This document shows, one piece after another, positions 43,327 through 54,551 of a stretch of DNA of 64,000 bases (positions within the stretch are counted from its first letter, which is position 1; each line of letters opens with the position of its first letter). This DNA is from Pseudoscleropodium purum. Its lineage: Eukaryota; Streptophyta; Bryopsida; Hypnales; Brachytheciaceae. The stretch spans positions 17,796,501 to 17,860,500 of the forward strand of contig OZ017799.1 of NCBI GenBank assembly GCA_963969395.1. Direction: 5' to 3'. Position numbers and translations under genes: made by a program. A model generated the notes under the pieces. That model had not been told where the DNA came from and ran no database searches. It saw only the letters and a program-made list of their open reading frames with translations.

Positions 43327-46300
43327 TGTCGCAGCTTGGAATTTTGATTTTCTTAGTATACACCCAAATAGGAACGGCAACTAGTCATTAGCTAACCGGA
43401 TATGATTAGGTGGGGAAGGAAAACTCAGAATTAGCACGGAACGTGAAGTAGTGGGCTTCTTGGATCTAATCCGGTCAGGAGTAACTAACGACGGAAACGG
43501 AATGTAACACGGATTAGGTCTAGGACCGGATGATGATGATGAACCGGATTATGATGGTAAACCGGATTCATGATGACAAACCGGAAAGGGTCCAGGGACT
43601 ATAAAAGGAGGAGCTTTCACTGTTGCACCCCCTTTTAGAAACTCGACCTTGAGCGTGCGCGGTTGAGTTTTTGTCGTTTGTGCGTCTGAGCGTTTGTGTT
43701 TTGTCTGTTCTGCTTCCGGTTGAGATCGGAGAGAGGAAGTGAGGAACGGGACGTGCGGCTAGGAGAGAGTGAGGTAGATGTGAGTGGGAATGCCTCAGCT
43801 ACGTAGGTCGAGGCAAGCGAGTCCCTCTGGAGGCGAGGTGAAGCTCCGGAAAGTCATTCCGGTTATTCCCTCCACAGAGCCGGAAAAGGCTGAACTCATG
43901 GATGATCTCAGATCCATGGGTTGCGTAGGGTTTGCCGAGAAACCTTGGGGTTTTAGGGAGGAGAGAATGGTCAAGGAGCTCCTCGGAAAGCTGTCCAACC
44001 AGTTTGACAACACCGTGAGGGGAGCTCCCGTCAGCTGGAACGAGGGGATGTGGAGAGCGGTTTACGGTTTCCGGGCAGGAGGTTTGGGAATGGCGAGCCG
44101 GAAGGATGAGTTTGTCCGAGGGAAGTTCAAGGGAGCCGTCAACCCGAAGGACGGATACGCGGTCGAGGATTGCTTGGACGACCGACACCGTCGGCTCCTG
44201 CAATTCCTGGTTCCGGTTCTTCACCCGGAGAAGCCGACCAGGGTGACGATCACCCTCGGCAACACCATTTTCGGTGCCCTCAGTGGTACCCGGAAAGTGG
44301 ACTGGGCACGGATCATTTCCGATCTCGTGGCCCAGCTTGTTAGTAGGGTTGGGAAGAAAAGGGCCACTCCAGTGTGCCCTTACCTCTTCCACCTCTATCG
44401 GGAGAACCAAGTCCTCACCAACATAGAGGAGAAGGCGTGGAAGACGCAGGAAGTGCTGCTGAAGTATGGGGAGTCGGAGACGGATGACGAAGCGGAATCC
44501 GATTCCGAGTCAGACCGGGAGTCCAGCGAGGAAGAGGAGGAGCCGATGCCGCCGATCAAGCGACAGAAGCTGACGCCTCCACACAAGCGCGGGACGCCTC
44601 CCGGTCAAGACAAACCGGCCCCGGAAGAGAAACCGGAAGCCGAGAAGACCAATTCCGGGGGAGATCCGGATATGCAAGATCCGTTCAACGGTCTGATCAA
44701 CGTCCTCTGCAACATCAGGGCGGATTGGGAGGTCAAGCACAGGACGCTTGCGGCAATCGGCAAGTTGGTGGGTGCTGCACCGGACAGCAACTTGGCGGAA
44801 CAAGTGGCGCACTGCATCACGAATCCGGAAGAGACCCGGAAGCAGGAAGCCGAGATCCGCCGGTTGCAGGAGGAGGTAGATAAACTGAAGGCAACACTTT
44901 TCGCCTATCAGGAAGACGTGACGGCCGCTCGGGAGATGGCGGAGGAGACTCGGAAGGTGGCCGAGCAGATCAAGACGGTCCTGGGAGAGACCGGAACGGC
45001 AGCGGCCAAGGCGAAGCTCTTCGACGAGAAGATCCACGAAGAGAAGAAACTATCCGGTTCCCGGATGGTCCGGATTCTCGCGGACTTCGCCGAGCAGGTG
45101 GAGACGGCAATGGTGGAGGGGCGGAAGGCTGCGGACCGGATCGAGGAGAGCAGCCGGAAGCTGACGGGAGCGACGTGCGACAAAGGTATTCACCTTTCGG
45201 ACATCTCTCTACCGGACCTCTTTCCGGATGCAACTATGGCAAAGGACAGGAAGGATTGGACTCCTGAGTCCAAGAAGTCTGCACGGACTGGGACTCCGGG
45301 CTCGAGACCGGATATTACCATCGACTTGGAGTCTCCACCCGGACCGAATCCTGAGGAGGGGGAACGGGTCCGAAATTTGAGCGAAGTCTTCGAGGAGCTA
45401 GTCCCGGAGGTCGGAAGCCCGACGATAGGATCTCGAGTTGTAGGGTAGATAGGATTTTAATTTCAGTTAGGAGTAGGAGCGGATCCGGATCCGGATCCGG
45501 CTCAATAGTATTAGGTTAGACCGGAAGTTAGATTTAGGTGGCGGCGGACCCCCACGGGTTTTCCGCTCCTTTTTGTGCTTTTAGGGTTTTCACCCTTTGT
45601 ATATAAATCGGTTCCTGAGATGGGAACTGGGAGTTGTTCATTTTGCAAACTTCTTGTACCTTTCCATTCTCTTCGTTGTGTATCTCTCTCCAGCGCGACA
45701 GGATTGTATAATGTGGAGTTAGGATAGTACGAGTGAGTTTGTAAGTGATTTCTCCCCTTGGTGTTTATTTTCCGATCCAAGGTGCATGTGAGTAGGTATC
45801 GAAGAGTTGGGAGTGAACTTAGTTCCTCAGCACATCTAGAGTTTGAGATTCCGGGTGAGAAAGCCGTTGTTAGGCTAGGCGGGTAGGGAGGGATTCCTTA
45901 GCTGCGCTAGAACTCCCGGGTGGGAAATCCGGTCGAGTGTCCGATCTCCTGTGAGGTCTCACCACCCGTATGGGTAACGGAAGAACTTTAGTTGATGTTG
46001 GAACGGACGGGTGCACTTGTAACCACCTGTCTTCGCACGGATCGGAAGTAGCATCAAGGTCGTTGTAGTACGAGAGGGTCGAGTGTGGGGTCTTTGTGTG
46101 ACCTACGACCCGGATTGCTATCTGGGTTGTTGTGAAGGACCAAACCGGACCCGGATTAGCTTAGGAGTTTAGAAGGTAGGACAGTGGGTCTTCAACCACT
46201 ATAAGTCACGGAAGGAGTGGTGGGCCTACCACTCTCAAAATTAAGCGGCGACCCCTCTGATGGTGAAACAGAGGCAAAACCAAACCGGATAGGATTACGA

Positions 46301-46630
46301 GTACAGGATGACCATTCCGACCGGATTGGTCAGAAAGGATTTCCAGGATCGGAAGTTGTGAGATCCTGGGATTTGGGTATTTGTACGGACCGGATAGTTA
46401 GTAGGACCGGAAGAAGGAGTAATCCGGTCTATAGTTATCCGGTGTGGTGGTATTTCTGGTTCTAGATCTAGGACCGGAAAGTAAGATTGGCATACTAACT
46501 GAGCTTAACTGCTTAATAGAGCTAGATACTTCACAGGATCTCGTGGGTTCGATCTTTAGAGTCACTTAGTTATACTCTAGAGCGATTTTTGTGAGTATAA
46601 TGGGGAATTGACCTGCCCTGTGCTGCGACA
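43327..46630 (+). repeat. LTR7, 3' LTR of the full-length element
   Basis: It is 3,304 bp, the same length as LTR6. Differences from LTR6 include GGATATG for GGATCCG in the promoter region and, in the ORF, Val for Leu and Pro for Leu. It carries TATA box 1 (43600-43606), an intact ORF and TATA motif 2 (45600-45608). Confidence 0.95.
43790..45448 (+). CDS. LTR-encoded protein, 3' LTR copy (intact, 552 aa)
   Basis: Nearly identical to the 5' LTR copy; I see two residue differences (CPYL preceded by Val rather than Leu, and EEPMPP rather than EELMPP) and two silent ones. Start at the ATG after the ATGTGA element. Downstream of this copy lies the hAT pseudogene, so any transcript from here must end in the LTR or run into flanking DNA. 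Confidence 0.87.
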   Translation: MPQLRRSRQASPSGGEVKLRKVIPVIPSTEPEKAELMDDLRSMGCVGFAEKPWGFREERMVKELLGKLSNQFDNTVRGAPVSWNEGMWRAVYGFRAGGLGMASRKDEFVRGKFKGAVNPKDGYAVEDCLDDRHRRLLQFLVPVLHPEKPTRVTITLGNTIFGALSGTRKVDWARIISDLVAQLVSRVGKKRATPVCPYLFHLYRENQVLTNIEEKAWKTQEVLLKYGESETDDEAESDSESDRESSEEEEEPMPPIKRQKLTPPHKRGTPPGQDKPAPEEKPEAEKTNSGGDPDMQDPFNGLINVLCNIRADWEVKHRTLAAIGKLVGAAPDSNLAEQVAHCITNPEETRKQEAEIRRLQEEVDKLKATLFAYQEDVTAAREMAEETRKVAEQIKTVLGETGTAAAKAKLFDEKIHEEKKLSGSRMVRILADFAEQVETAMVEGRKAADRIEESSRKLTGATCDKGIHLSDISLPDLFPDATMAKDRKDWTPESKKSARTGTPGSRPDITIDLESPPGPNPEEGERVRNLSEVFEELVPEVGSPTIGSRVVG

Positions 46631-48131
46631 CATATGCCGCTAGCTCTATTGCGAAAGTATTCGCCAAATCTTGGTCTCTTGATGCCTGGGGATACAAGGT
46701 TCGCCTCTAAATTTATCATGATGGAGCGTTTGACAAAATTAAGAGGAGCATTGGAACAAATGGTGGTAAATCCGCAATGGGTTGAGTATGTACATACTCT
46801 CTGTCGCAGCTTAGAATTTTGATTTTCTTAATATACACCCAAATAGGAACGGAAACTAGTCATTAGCTAACCGGATCCGATTAGGTGGGGAAGGAAAACT
46901 CAAAATTAGCACGGAACGTGAAGTAGTGGGCCTCTTGGATCTAATCCGGTCAGGAGTAACTAACGACGGAAACGGAATGTAACACGGATTAGGTCTAGGA
47001 CCGGATGATGATGATGAACCGGATTCATGATGACAAACCGGATTCATGATGACAAACCGGAAAGGGTCCAGGGACTATAAAAGGAGGAGCTTTCACTGTT
47101 GCACCCCCTTTTAGAAACTCGACCTTGAGCGTGCGCGGTTGAGTTTTTGGCGTTTGTGCGTTTGTGTTCTGTTTGTTTTGATTCCGGTTGAGATCGGAGA
47201 GAGGAAGTGAGGAACGGGACGTGCGGCTAGGAGAGAGTGAGGTAGATGTGAGTGGGAATGCCTCAGCTACGTAGGTCGAGACAAGCGAGTCCCTCTGGAG
47301 GCAAGGTGAAGCTCCGGAAAGTCATTCCGGTTATTCCCTCCACAGAGCCGGAAAAGTCTCAACTCATGGATGATTTCAAATCCATGGGTTGCGTAGGGTT
47401 TGCCGAGAAACCTTGGGGTTTTAGGGAGGAGAGAATGGTCAAGGAGCTCCTCGGAAAGTTGTCCAACCAGTTTGACAACACCGTGAGAGGAACTCCCGTC
47501 AGCTGGAACGAGGGGATGTGGAGAGCGGTTTACGGTTTCCGAGCAGGAGGTTTGGGAATGGCGAGCCGGAAGGATGAGTTTGTCCGAGGGAAGTTCAAGG
47601 GAGCCGTCAACCCGAAGGACGGATACGCGGTCGAGGATTGCTTGGATGACCGACACCGTCGGCTCCTGCAATTCCTAGTTCCGGTTCTTCACCCGGAAAA
47701 GCCGACCAGGGTGACGATCACCCTCGGCAATACCATTTTCGGTGCCCTCAGTGGTACCCGGAAAGTGGACTGGGCACGGATCATTTCCGATCTCGTGGCC
47801 CAGCTTGTTAGTAGGGTTGGGAAGAAAAGGGCCACTCCAGTGTGCCCTTACCTCTTCCACCTCTATCGGGAGAACCAAGTCCTCACCGACATGGAGGAGA
47901 AGATGTGGAAGACGCAGGAAGTGCTCCTAAAGTATGGGGAGTCGGAGACGGATGACGAGGCGGAATCCGATTCCGGGTCAGACCGGGAGTCCAGCGAGGA
48001 AGAGGAGGAGCCGATGCCGCCGATCAAGCGACAGAAGCTGACACCTCCACACAAGCGCGGGACGCCTCCCGGTCAAGACAAACCGGCCCCGGAGGAGAAA
48101 CCGGAAGCCGAGAAGACCAATTCCGGGGGAG

Positions 48132-51100
48132 ATCCGTGTCGCAGCACAGGGCAGGTCAATTCCCCATTATACTCACAAAAATCGCTCTAGAGTATAACTA
48201 AGTGACTCTAAAGATCGAACCCACGAGATCCTGTGAAGTATCTAGCTCTATTAAGCAGTTAAGCTCAGTCAGTATGCCAATCTTACTTTCCGGTCCTAGA
48301 TCTAGAACCAGAAATACCACCACACCGGATAACTATAGACCGGATTACTCCTTCTTCCGGTCCTACTAACTATCCGGTCCGTACAAATACCCAAATCCCA
48401 GGATCTCACAACTTCCGATCCTGGAAATCCTTTCTGACCAATCCGGTCGGAATGGTCATCCTGTACTCGTAATCCTATCCGGTTTGGTTTTGCCTCTGTT
48501 TCACCATCAGAGGGGTCGCCGCTTAATTTTGAGAGTGGTAGGCCCACCACTCCTTCCGTGACTTATAGTGGCTGAAGACCCACTGTCCTACCTTCTAAAC
48601 TCCTAAGCTAATCCGGGTCCGGTTTGGTCCTTCACAACAACCCAGATAGCAATCCGGGTCGTAGGTCACACAAAGACCCCACACTCGACCCTCTCGTACT
48701 ACAACGACCTTGATGCTACTTCCGATCCGTGCGAAGACAGGTGGTTACAAGTGCACCCGTCCGTTCCAACATCAACTAAAGTTCTTCCGTTACCCATACG
48801 GGTGGTGAGACCTCACAGGAGATCGGACACTCGACCGGATTTCCCACCCGGGAGTTCTAGCGCAGCTAAGGAATCCCTCCCTACCCGCCTAGCCTAACAA
48901 CGGCTTTCTCACCCGGAATCTCAAACTCTAGATGTGCTGAGGAACTAAGTTCACTCCCAACTCTTCGATACCTACTCACATGCACCTTGGATCGGAAAAT
49001 AAACACCAAGGGGAGAAATCACTTACAAACTCACTCGTACTATCCTAACTCCACATTATACAATCCTGTCGCGCTGGAGAGAGATACACAACGAAGAGAA
49101 TGGAAAGGTACAAGAAGTTTGCAAAATGAACAACTCCCAGTTCCCATCTCAGGAACCGATTTATATACAAAGGGTAAAAACCCTAAAAGCACAAAAAGGA
49201 GCGGAAAACCCGTGGGGGTCCGCCGCCACCTAAATCTAACTTCCGGTCTAACCTAATACTATTGAGCCGGATCCGGATCCGGATCCGCTCCTACTCCTAA
49301 CTGAAATTAAAATCCTATCTACCCTACAACTCGAGATCCTATCGTCGGGCTTCCGACCTCCGGGACTAGCTCCTCGAAGACTTCGCTCAAATTTCGGACC
49401 CGTTCCCCCTCCTCAGGATTCGGTCCGGGTGGAGACTCCAAGTCGATGGTAATATCCGGTCTCGAGCCCGGAGTCCCAGTCCGTGCAGACTTCTTGGACT
49501 CAGGAGTCCAATCCTTCCTGTCCTTTGCCATAGTTGCATCCGGAAAGAGGTCCGGTAGAGAGATGTCCGAAAGGTGAATACCTTTGTCGCACGTCGCTCC
49601 CGTCAGCTTCCGGCTGCTCTCCTCGATCCGGTCCGCAGCCTTCCGCCCCTCCACCATTGCCGTCTCCACCTGCTCGGCGAAGTCCGCGAGAATCCGGACC
49701 ATCCGGGAACCGGATAGTTTCTTCTCTTCGTGGATCTTCTCGTCGAAGAGCTTCGCCTTGGCCGCTGCCGTTCCGGTCTCTCCCAGGACCGTCTTGATCT
49801 GCTCGGCCACCTTCCGAGTCTCCTCCGCCATCTCCCGAGCGGCCGTCACGTCTTCCTGATAGGCGAAAAGTGTTGCCTTCAGTTTATCTACCTCCTCCTG
49901 CAACCGGCGGATCTCGGCTTCCTGCTTCCGGGTCTCTTCCGGATTCGTGATGCAGTGCGCCACTTGTTCCGCCAAGTTGCTGTCCGGTGCAGCACCCACC
50001 AACTTGCCGATTGCCGCAAGCGTCCTGTGCTTGACCTCCCAATCCGCCCTGATGTTGCAGAGGACGTTGATCAGACCGTTGAACGGATCTTGCATATCCG
50101 GATCTCCCCCGGAATTGGTCTTTTCGGCTTCCGGTTTCTCTTCCGGGGCCGGTTTGTCTTGACCGGGAGGCGTCCCGCGCTTGTGTGGAGGCGTCAGCTT
50201 CTGTCGCTTGATCGGCGGCATCAACTCCTCCTCTTCCTCGCTGGACTCCCGGTCTGACTCGGAATCGGATTCCGCTTCGTCATCCGTCTCCGACTCCCCA
50301 TACTTCAGCAGCACTTCCTGCGTCTTCCACGCCTTCTCCTCTATGTTGGTGAGGACTTGGTTCTCCCGATAGAGGTGGAAGAGGTAAGGGCACACTGGAG
50401 TGGCCCTTTTCTTCCCAACCCTACTAACAAGCTGGGCCACGAGATCGGAAATGATCCGTGCCCAGTCCACTTTCCGGGTACCACTGAGGGCACCGAAAAT
50501 GGTGTTGCCGAGGGTGATCGTCACCCTGGTCGGCTTTTCCGGGTGAAGAACCGGAACCAGGAATTGCAGGAGCCGACGGTGTCGGTCGTCCAAGCAATCC
50601 TCGACCGCGTATCCGTCCTTCGGGTTGACGGCTCCCTTGAACTTCCCTCGGACAAACTCATCCTTCCGGCTCGCCATTCCCAAACCTCCTGCCCGGAAAC
50701 CGTAAACCGCTCTCCACATCCCCTCGTTCCAGCTGACGGGAGCTCCCCTCACGGTGTTGTCAAACTGGTTGGACAGCTTTCCGAGGAGCTCCTTGACCAT
50801 TCTCTCCTCCCTAAAACCCCAAGGTTTCTCGGCAAACCCTACGCAACCCATGGATCTGAGATCATCCATGAGTTCAGCCTTTTCCGGCTCTGTGGAGGGA
50901 ATAACCGGAATGACTTTCCGGAGCTTCACCTCGCCTCCAGAGGGACTCGCTTGCCTCGACCTACGTAGCTGAGGCATTCCCACTCACATCTACCTCACTC
51001 TCTCCTAGCCGCACGTCCCGTTCCTCACTTCCTCTCTCCGATCTCAACCGGAAGCAGAACAGACAAAACACAAACGCTCAGACGCACAAACGACAAAAAC

Positions 51101-51445
51101 TCAACCGCGCACGCTCAAGGTCGAGTTTCTAAAAGGGGGTGCAACAGTGAAAGCTCCTCCTTTTATAGTCCCTGGACCCTTTCCGGTTTGTCATCATGAA
51201 TCCGGTTTACCATCATAATCCGGTTCATCATCATCATCCGGTCCTAGACCTAATCCGTGTTACATTCCGTTTCCGTCGTTAGTTACTCCTGACCGGATTA
51301 GATCCAAGAAGCCCACTACTTCACGTTCCGTGCTAATTCTGAGTTTTCCTTCCCCACCTAATCATATCCGGTTAGCTAATGACTAGTTGCCGTTCCTATT
51401 TGGGTGTATACTAAGAAAATCAAAATTCTAAGCTGCGACAATCCG
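48132..51445 (-). mobile_element. LTR9, solo LTR nested inverted in LTR8
   Basis: The LTR occupies 48137-51440 (3,304 bp) on the minus strand; the target duplication ATCCG lies at 48132-48136 and 51441-51445. It is mosaic between the two LTRs of the neighbouring full-length element: 3'-LTR-type in its first third and 5'-LTR-type after that (see findings). Confidence 0.94.
49319..50977 (-). CDS. LTR-encoded protein, LTR9 copy (intact, 552 aa)
   Basis: ATG at 50975-50977 on the minus strand, preceded by the ATGTGA element. It is intact and nearly identical to the full-length element's copies, combining the Val before CPYL of the 3' LTR with the EELMPP of the 5' LTR. Architecture as in LTR1. 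Being inverted within LTR8, it is complementary to the LTR8 copy. Confidence 0.87.
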   Translation of the reverse strand: MPQLRRSRQASPSGGEVKLRKVIPVIPSTEPEKAELMDDLRSMGCVGFAEKPWGFREERMVKELLGKLSNQFDNTVRGAPVSWNEGMWRAVYGFRAGGLGMASRKDEFVRGKFKGAVNPKDGYAVEDCLDDRHRRLLQFLVPVLHPEKPTRVTITLGNTIFGALSGTRKVDWARIISDLVAQLVSRVGKKRATPVCPYLFHLYRENQVLTNIEEKAWKTQEVLLKYGESETDDEAESDSESDRESSEEEEELMPPIKRQKLTPPHKRGTPPGQDKPAPEEKPEAEKTNSGGDPDMQDPFNGLINVLCNIRADWEVKHRTLAAIGKLVGAAPDSNLAEQVAHCITNPEETRKQEAEIRRLQEEVDKLKATLFAYQEDVTAAREMAEETRKVAEQIKTVLGETGTAAAKAKLFDEKIHEEKKLSGSRMVRILADFAEQVETAMVEGRKAADRIEESSRKLTGATCDKGIHLSDISLPDLFPDATMAKDRKDWTPESKKSARTGTPGSRPDITIDLESPPGPNPEEGERVRNLSEVFEELVPEVGSPTIGSRVVG

Positions 51446-53408
51446 GATATGCAAGATCCGTTCAACGGTCTGATCAACGTCCTCTGCAACATCAGGGCGG
51501 ATTGGGAGGTCAAGCACAGGACGCTTGCGGCAATCGGCAAGTTGGTGGGTGCGGCACCGGACAGCAAATTGGCGGAACAAGTGGCGGAGTGCATCACGAA
51601 TCCGGAAGAGACCCGGAAGCAGGAAGCAGAGATCCGCCGATTGCAGGAGGAGGTAGATAAACTAAAGGCAATTCTTTTTGCCTATCAGTAAGACGTGACG
51701 GCCGCCCGGGAGATGGCGGAAGAGACTCGGAAGATAGCCGAGCAGATCAAGGCGGTCCTGGGAGAGACCGGAACGGCCGCTGCCAAAACGACGCTCTTCG
51801 ACGAGAAGATCCACGAAGAGAAGAAACTATCCGGTTCCCGGATGGTCCGGATTCTCGCGGACTTCGCTGAGCAGGTGGAGACGACAATGGTGGAGGGGCG
51901 GAAGGCAGCGGACCGGATCGAGGAGAGCAACCGGAAGCTGACGGGAGCGACGTGCGACAAAGGTATTCACCTTTCGAACATCTCGCTACCGGATCTCTTT
52001 CCGGACGCGACCATTCAGAAGGATAGGAAGGATTGGACTCCTGAGTCCAAGAAGTCTGCACGGACTAGGACTCCGAGCACGAGACCGGATATCACCATCG
52101 ACCTGGAGTCTCCACCCGGACCGAATCCTGCGGAGGGGGAACGGGTCCGGAATTTGAGTGAAGTCTTCGAGGAGCTAGTCCCGGAGGTCGAAAGCCCGAC
52201 GATAGGATCTCGAGTTGTAGGGTAGATAGGATTTTAATTTCAGTTAGGAGTAGGAGCGGATCCGGATCCGGATCCGGCTCAACAGTATTAGGTTAGATCG
52301 GAAAATTAGATTAGGGTGGCGGCGGACCCCCACGGGTTTTCCGCTCCTTTTTGTGCTTTTAGGGTTTTGACCCTTTGTATATAAATCGGTTTCCGCGATG
52401 GGAATTGGGAGTTTTTCATTTTGCAAACTTCTTGTACTTTTCTATTCTCTTCGTTGTGTATCCCTCTCCAGCGCGACAGGATTGTATGATGTGGAGTTAG
52501 GATAGTACGAGTTAGTTGGCAAGTGATTTCTCCCCTTGGTGTTTATTTTCCGATCCTAGGTGCATGTGAGTAGGTACCGAAGAGTTGGGAGTGAACTTAA
52601 TTCCTCAGCACGTCTAGAGTTTGAGATTCCGGGTGAGAAAGCCGTTGTTAGGCTAGGCGGGTAGGGAGGGATTCCTTAGCTGCGCTAGAACTCCCGGGTG
52701 GGAAATCCGGTTGAGTGTCCGATCTCCTGTGAGGTCTCACCACCCGTATGGGTAACGGAAGAACTTTAGTTGATGTTGGAACGGACGGGTGCACTTGTAA
52801 CCACTTGTCTTCGCACGGATTGGAAGTAGCATCAAGGTCGTTGTAGTACGAGAGGGTCGAGTGTGGGGTCTTTGTGTGACCTACGACCCGGATTGCTATT
52901 TGGGTTGTTGTGAAGGACCAAACCGGATCCGGATTAGCTTAGGAGTTTAGAAGGTAGGACAATGGGTCTTCAGCCACTATAAATCACGGAAGGAGTGGTG
53001 GGCCTACCACTCTCAAAATTAAGCGGCGACCCCTCTGATGGTGAAACAGAGGCAAAACTAAACCGGATAGGATTACAGGTACAGGATGACCATCCGGACC
53101 GGATTGGTCAGGACAGATTTCCAGGATCGGAAGTTGTGAGATCCTGGGATTTGGGTATTTGTACGAACCGGATAGTTAGTAGGACCGGAAGAAGGAGTAA
53201 TCCGGTCTATAGTTATCCGGTGTGGTAGTGTTTCTGGTTCTAGATCTAGGACCGGAAAGTAAGATTGGCATACTGACTGAGCTTAACTGCTTAATAGAGC
53301 TAGATACTTCACAGGATCTCGTGGGTTCGATCTTTAGAGTCACTTAGTTATACTCTAGAGCGATTTTTGTGAGTATAATGGGGAATTGACCTGCCCTGTG
53401 CTGCGACA

Positions 53409-54551
53409 GGTGGCCGTCACGTCTTCCTGATAGGCAAAGAGAGTTGCCTTCAGGGTGTCCTCTTCCTCCTGCAGCCGGCGGATCTTCGCTTCCTGTTTCC
53501 GGGTCTCTTCCGGATTGGTGATGCACTCCGCCACCTGTTCCGCCAACTTACTGTCCGGTGGCGCATCTACCAACTTCCCGATCGCCGAAAGCGTTCTGTG
53601 CTTGACCTCCCAATCCGCCCTAATGTTGCAGAGGAGGTTGATGAGGCCGTTGAACGGATCTTGTACTTCCGTGTCTTCCCCGGAAATGGTCTTCTCGACT
53701 TCCGGTCTTTCTTCTGGGGCCGGTTTGTCATGACCGGAAGGTGTCCCGCGCATGTGGGGAGGCGTTGTCTTCTGTCGCTTGATGGGCGGCATCGGCGGCT
53801 CCTCCTCTTCTTCGCTTGACTCCCAGTTTGACCCAGAATCGGACTCGGCCTCGTCATCCGTTTCCGACTCCCTATACTTCAGGAGGACTTCTTGAGTCCT
53901 CCACACCTTCTCCTCCGCGTCGGTGAGGACTTGGTGTTCCCGATAGAGGTGGAAGAGGTAAGGGCACACTAGATTGGCCCTCTTTTTTTCACCTCTACCA
54001 ATGAGCTGGGCCACGAGATCGGAAATGATCCGTGCCCAATTCACTTTCCGGGTACCACTTAGAGCACCGAAAATGGTGTTGCCAAGGGTGATCGTCACCC
54101 TGGTCGACTTTTCCGGGTGAAGGACCGGAACTAAGAACTGCAGAAGCCGACGGTGTCGGTCATCCACGCAATCCTCGACCGCGTACCCGTCCTTCGGATT
54201 GACGGCCCTCTGGAATTTGCCCCGGACGAATTCATCCTTCCGGTTTTCCATTCCTAACCCTCCTGCCCAGAAACCATAAACACCTCTCTGCAGTTCCTTG
54301 TTCTAGAGGCTAGGGGATCCTCTCACGGTGTTATTAAACTGGTTGGACAGTTTGCCGAGGAGTTCCTTGACCATTCTCTCCTCCCTAAAACCCCAGGGTT
54401 TCCCTACAAACCTTAGGCAACCCATAGAGGTGAGGTCCTCCATGAGTTGAGACTTTTCCGGCTCTGTGGAGGGAATAACCGGAATGACTTTCCGGAGCTT
54501 CACCTCGCCTCCAGAGGGACTCGCTGGTCTCACCCTACGTAGCGGCGGCAT
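53409..54551 (-). pseudogene. LTR-encoded protein, LTR10 copy (truncated, broken)
   Basis: ATG at 54549-54551 on the minus strand. Open to about codon 80, then disrupted near 54300 in the segment that is SWNEGMW in intact copies. It is recognisable again from MENRKDEFVRGKF (54251) to the truncation at 53409. Trp53 and Gln138 are intact here, unlike LTR4/LTR5. The ORF that continues below 53409 enters LTR8 and is artificial. Confidence 0.8.

Larger units (their letters stand above)
34106..46635 (+). mobile_element. Full-length Ty3/gypsy element with gene-bearing 3.3-kb LTRs
   Basis: The element is 34111-46630 (12,520 bp) with target duplication CATAT at 34106-34110 and 46631-46635. The LTRs are 34111-37414 and 43327-46630, each 3,304 bp, differing by about 12 positions by my reading, so insertion was recent. 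The internal region has a PBS, gag, pol and a PPT, with no env-like or extra ORF. The RT box FIDDF, MPFGLCNAPGTFQRLM, the integrase style and the tRNA-Asp PBS point to the non-chromoviral Athila/Tat-like branch; there is no chromodomain. It inserted into the hAT transposase gene. Confidence 0.95.
33014..46801 (+). pseudogene. hAT-superfamily transposase, interrupted and truncated
   Basis: The start is the ATG at 33014 (MVAKPTGDF); the longer frame opens with a TTG. N-terminal CRLCKA plus a downstream His (about codons 27-44) resembles a BED-type zinc finger. SIRKFGATLSIDGWSSVTNR followed by ISTDNAPVN and CVVHALNLLLKDW is the DUF659/RNase H-like region typical of plant hAT transposases. A TAG lies at 34049. 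The full-length retroelement (34111-46630, TSD CATAT) splits the gene, and the frame resumes exactly across the target site with PGDTRFASKFIMMERL at about 46690. LTR8 cuts it at 46801, so the hAT dimerisation domain is absent. It would have bound CGGACG-rich ends and moved the hAT elements; here it is dead. Confidence 0.85.
47258..52225 (+). pseudogene. LTR-encoded protein, LTR8 copy, split by LTR9 and with one stop
   Basis: Codons 1-293 run from the ATG at 47258 to the LTR9 target site (ATCCG at 48132). The frame resumes at 51446 and runs to 52225, with a TAA at 51689-51691 where intact copies have a Glu codon. Residues near 35 read KSQLMDDFKSM, closer to the older subfamily, while the rest resembles the intact copies, consistent with a recombinant LTR. 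Confidence 0.83.
46802..53408 (+). mobile_element. LTR8, solo LTR split by nested LTR9, no matching target duplication
   Basis: The outer LTR is 46802-48136 plus 51446-53408. The left flank is the hAT transposase frame (CTCTC), the right flank is the interior of LTR10 (GGTGG); they do not match. As with LTR2, this suggests recombination between two LTRs at different sites with loss of the DNA between them, including the 3' end of the transposase and the 3' half of LTR10. Confidence 0.87.
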
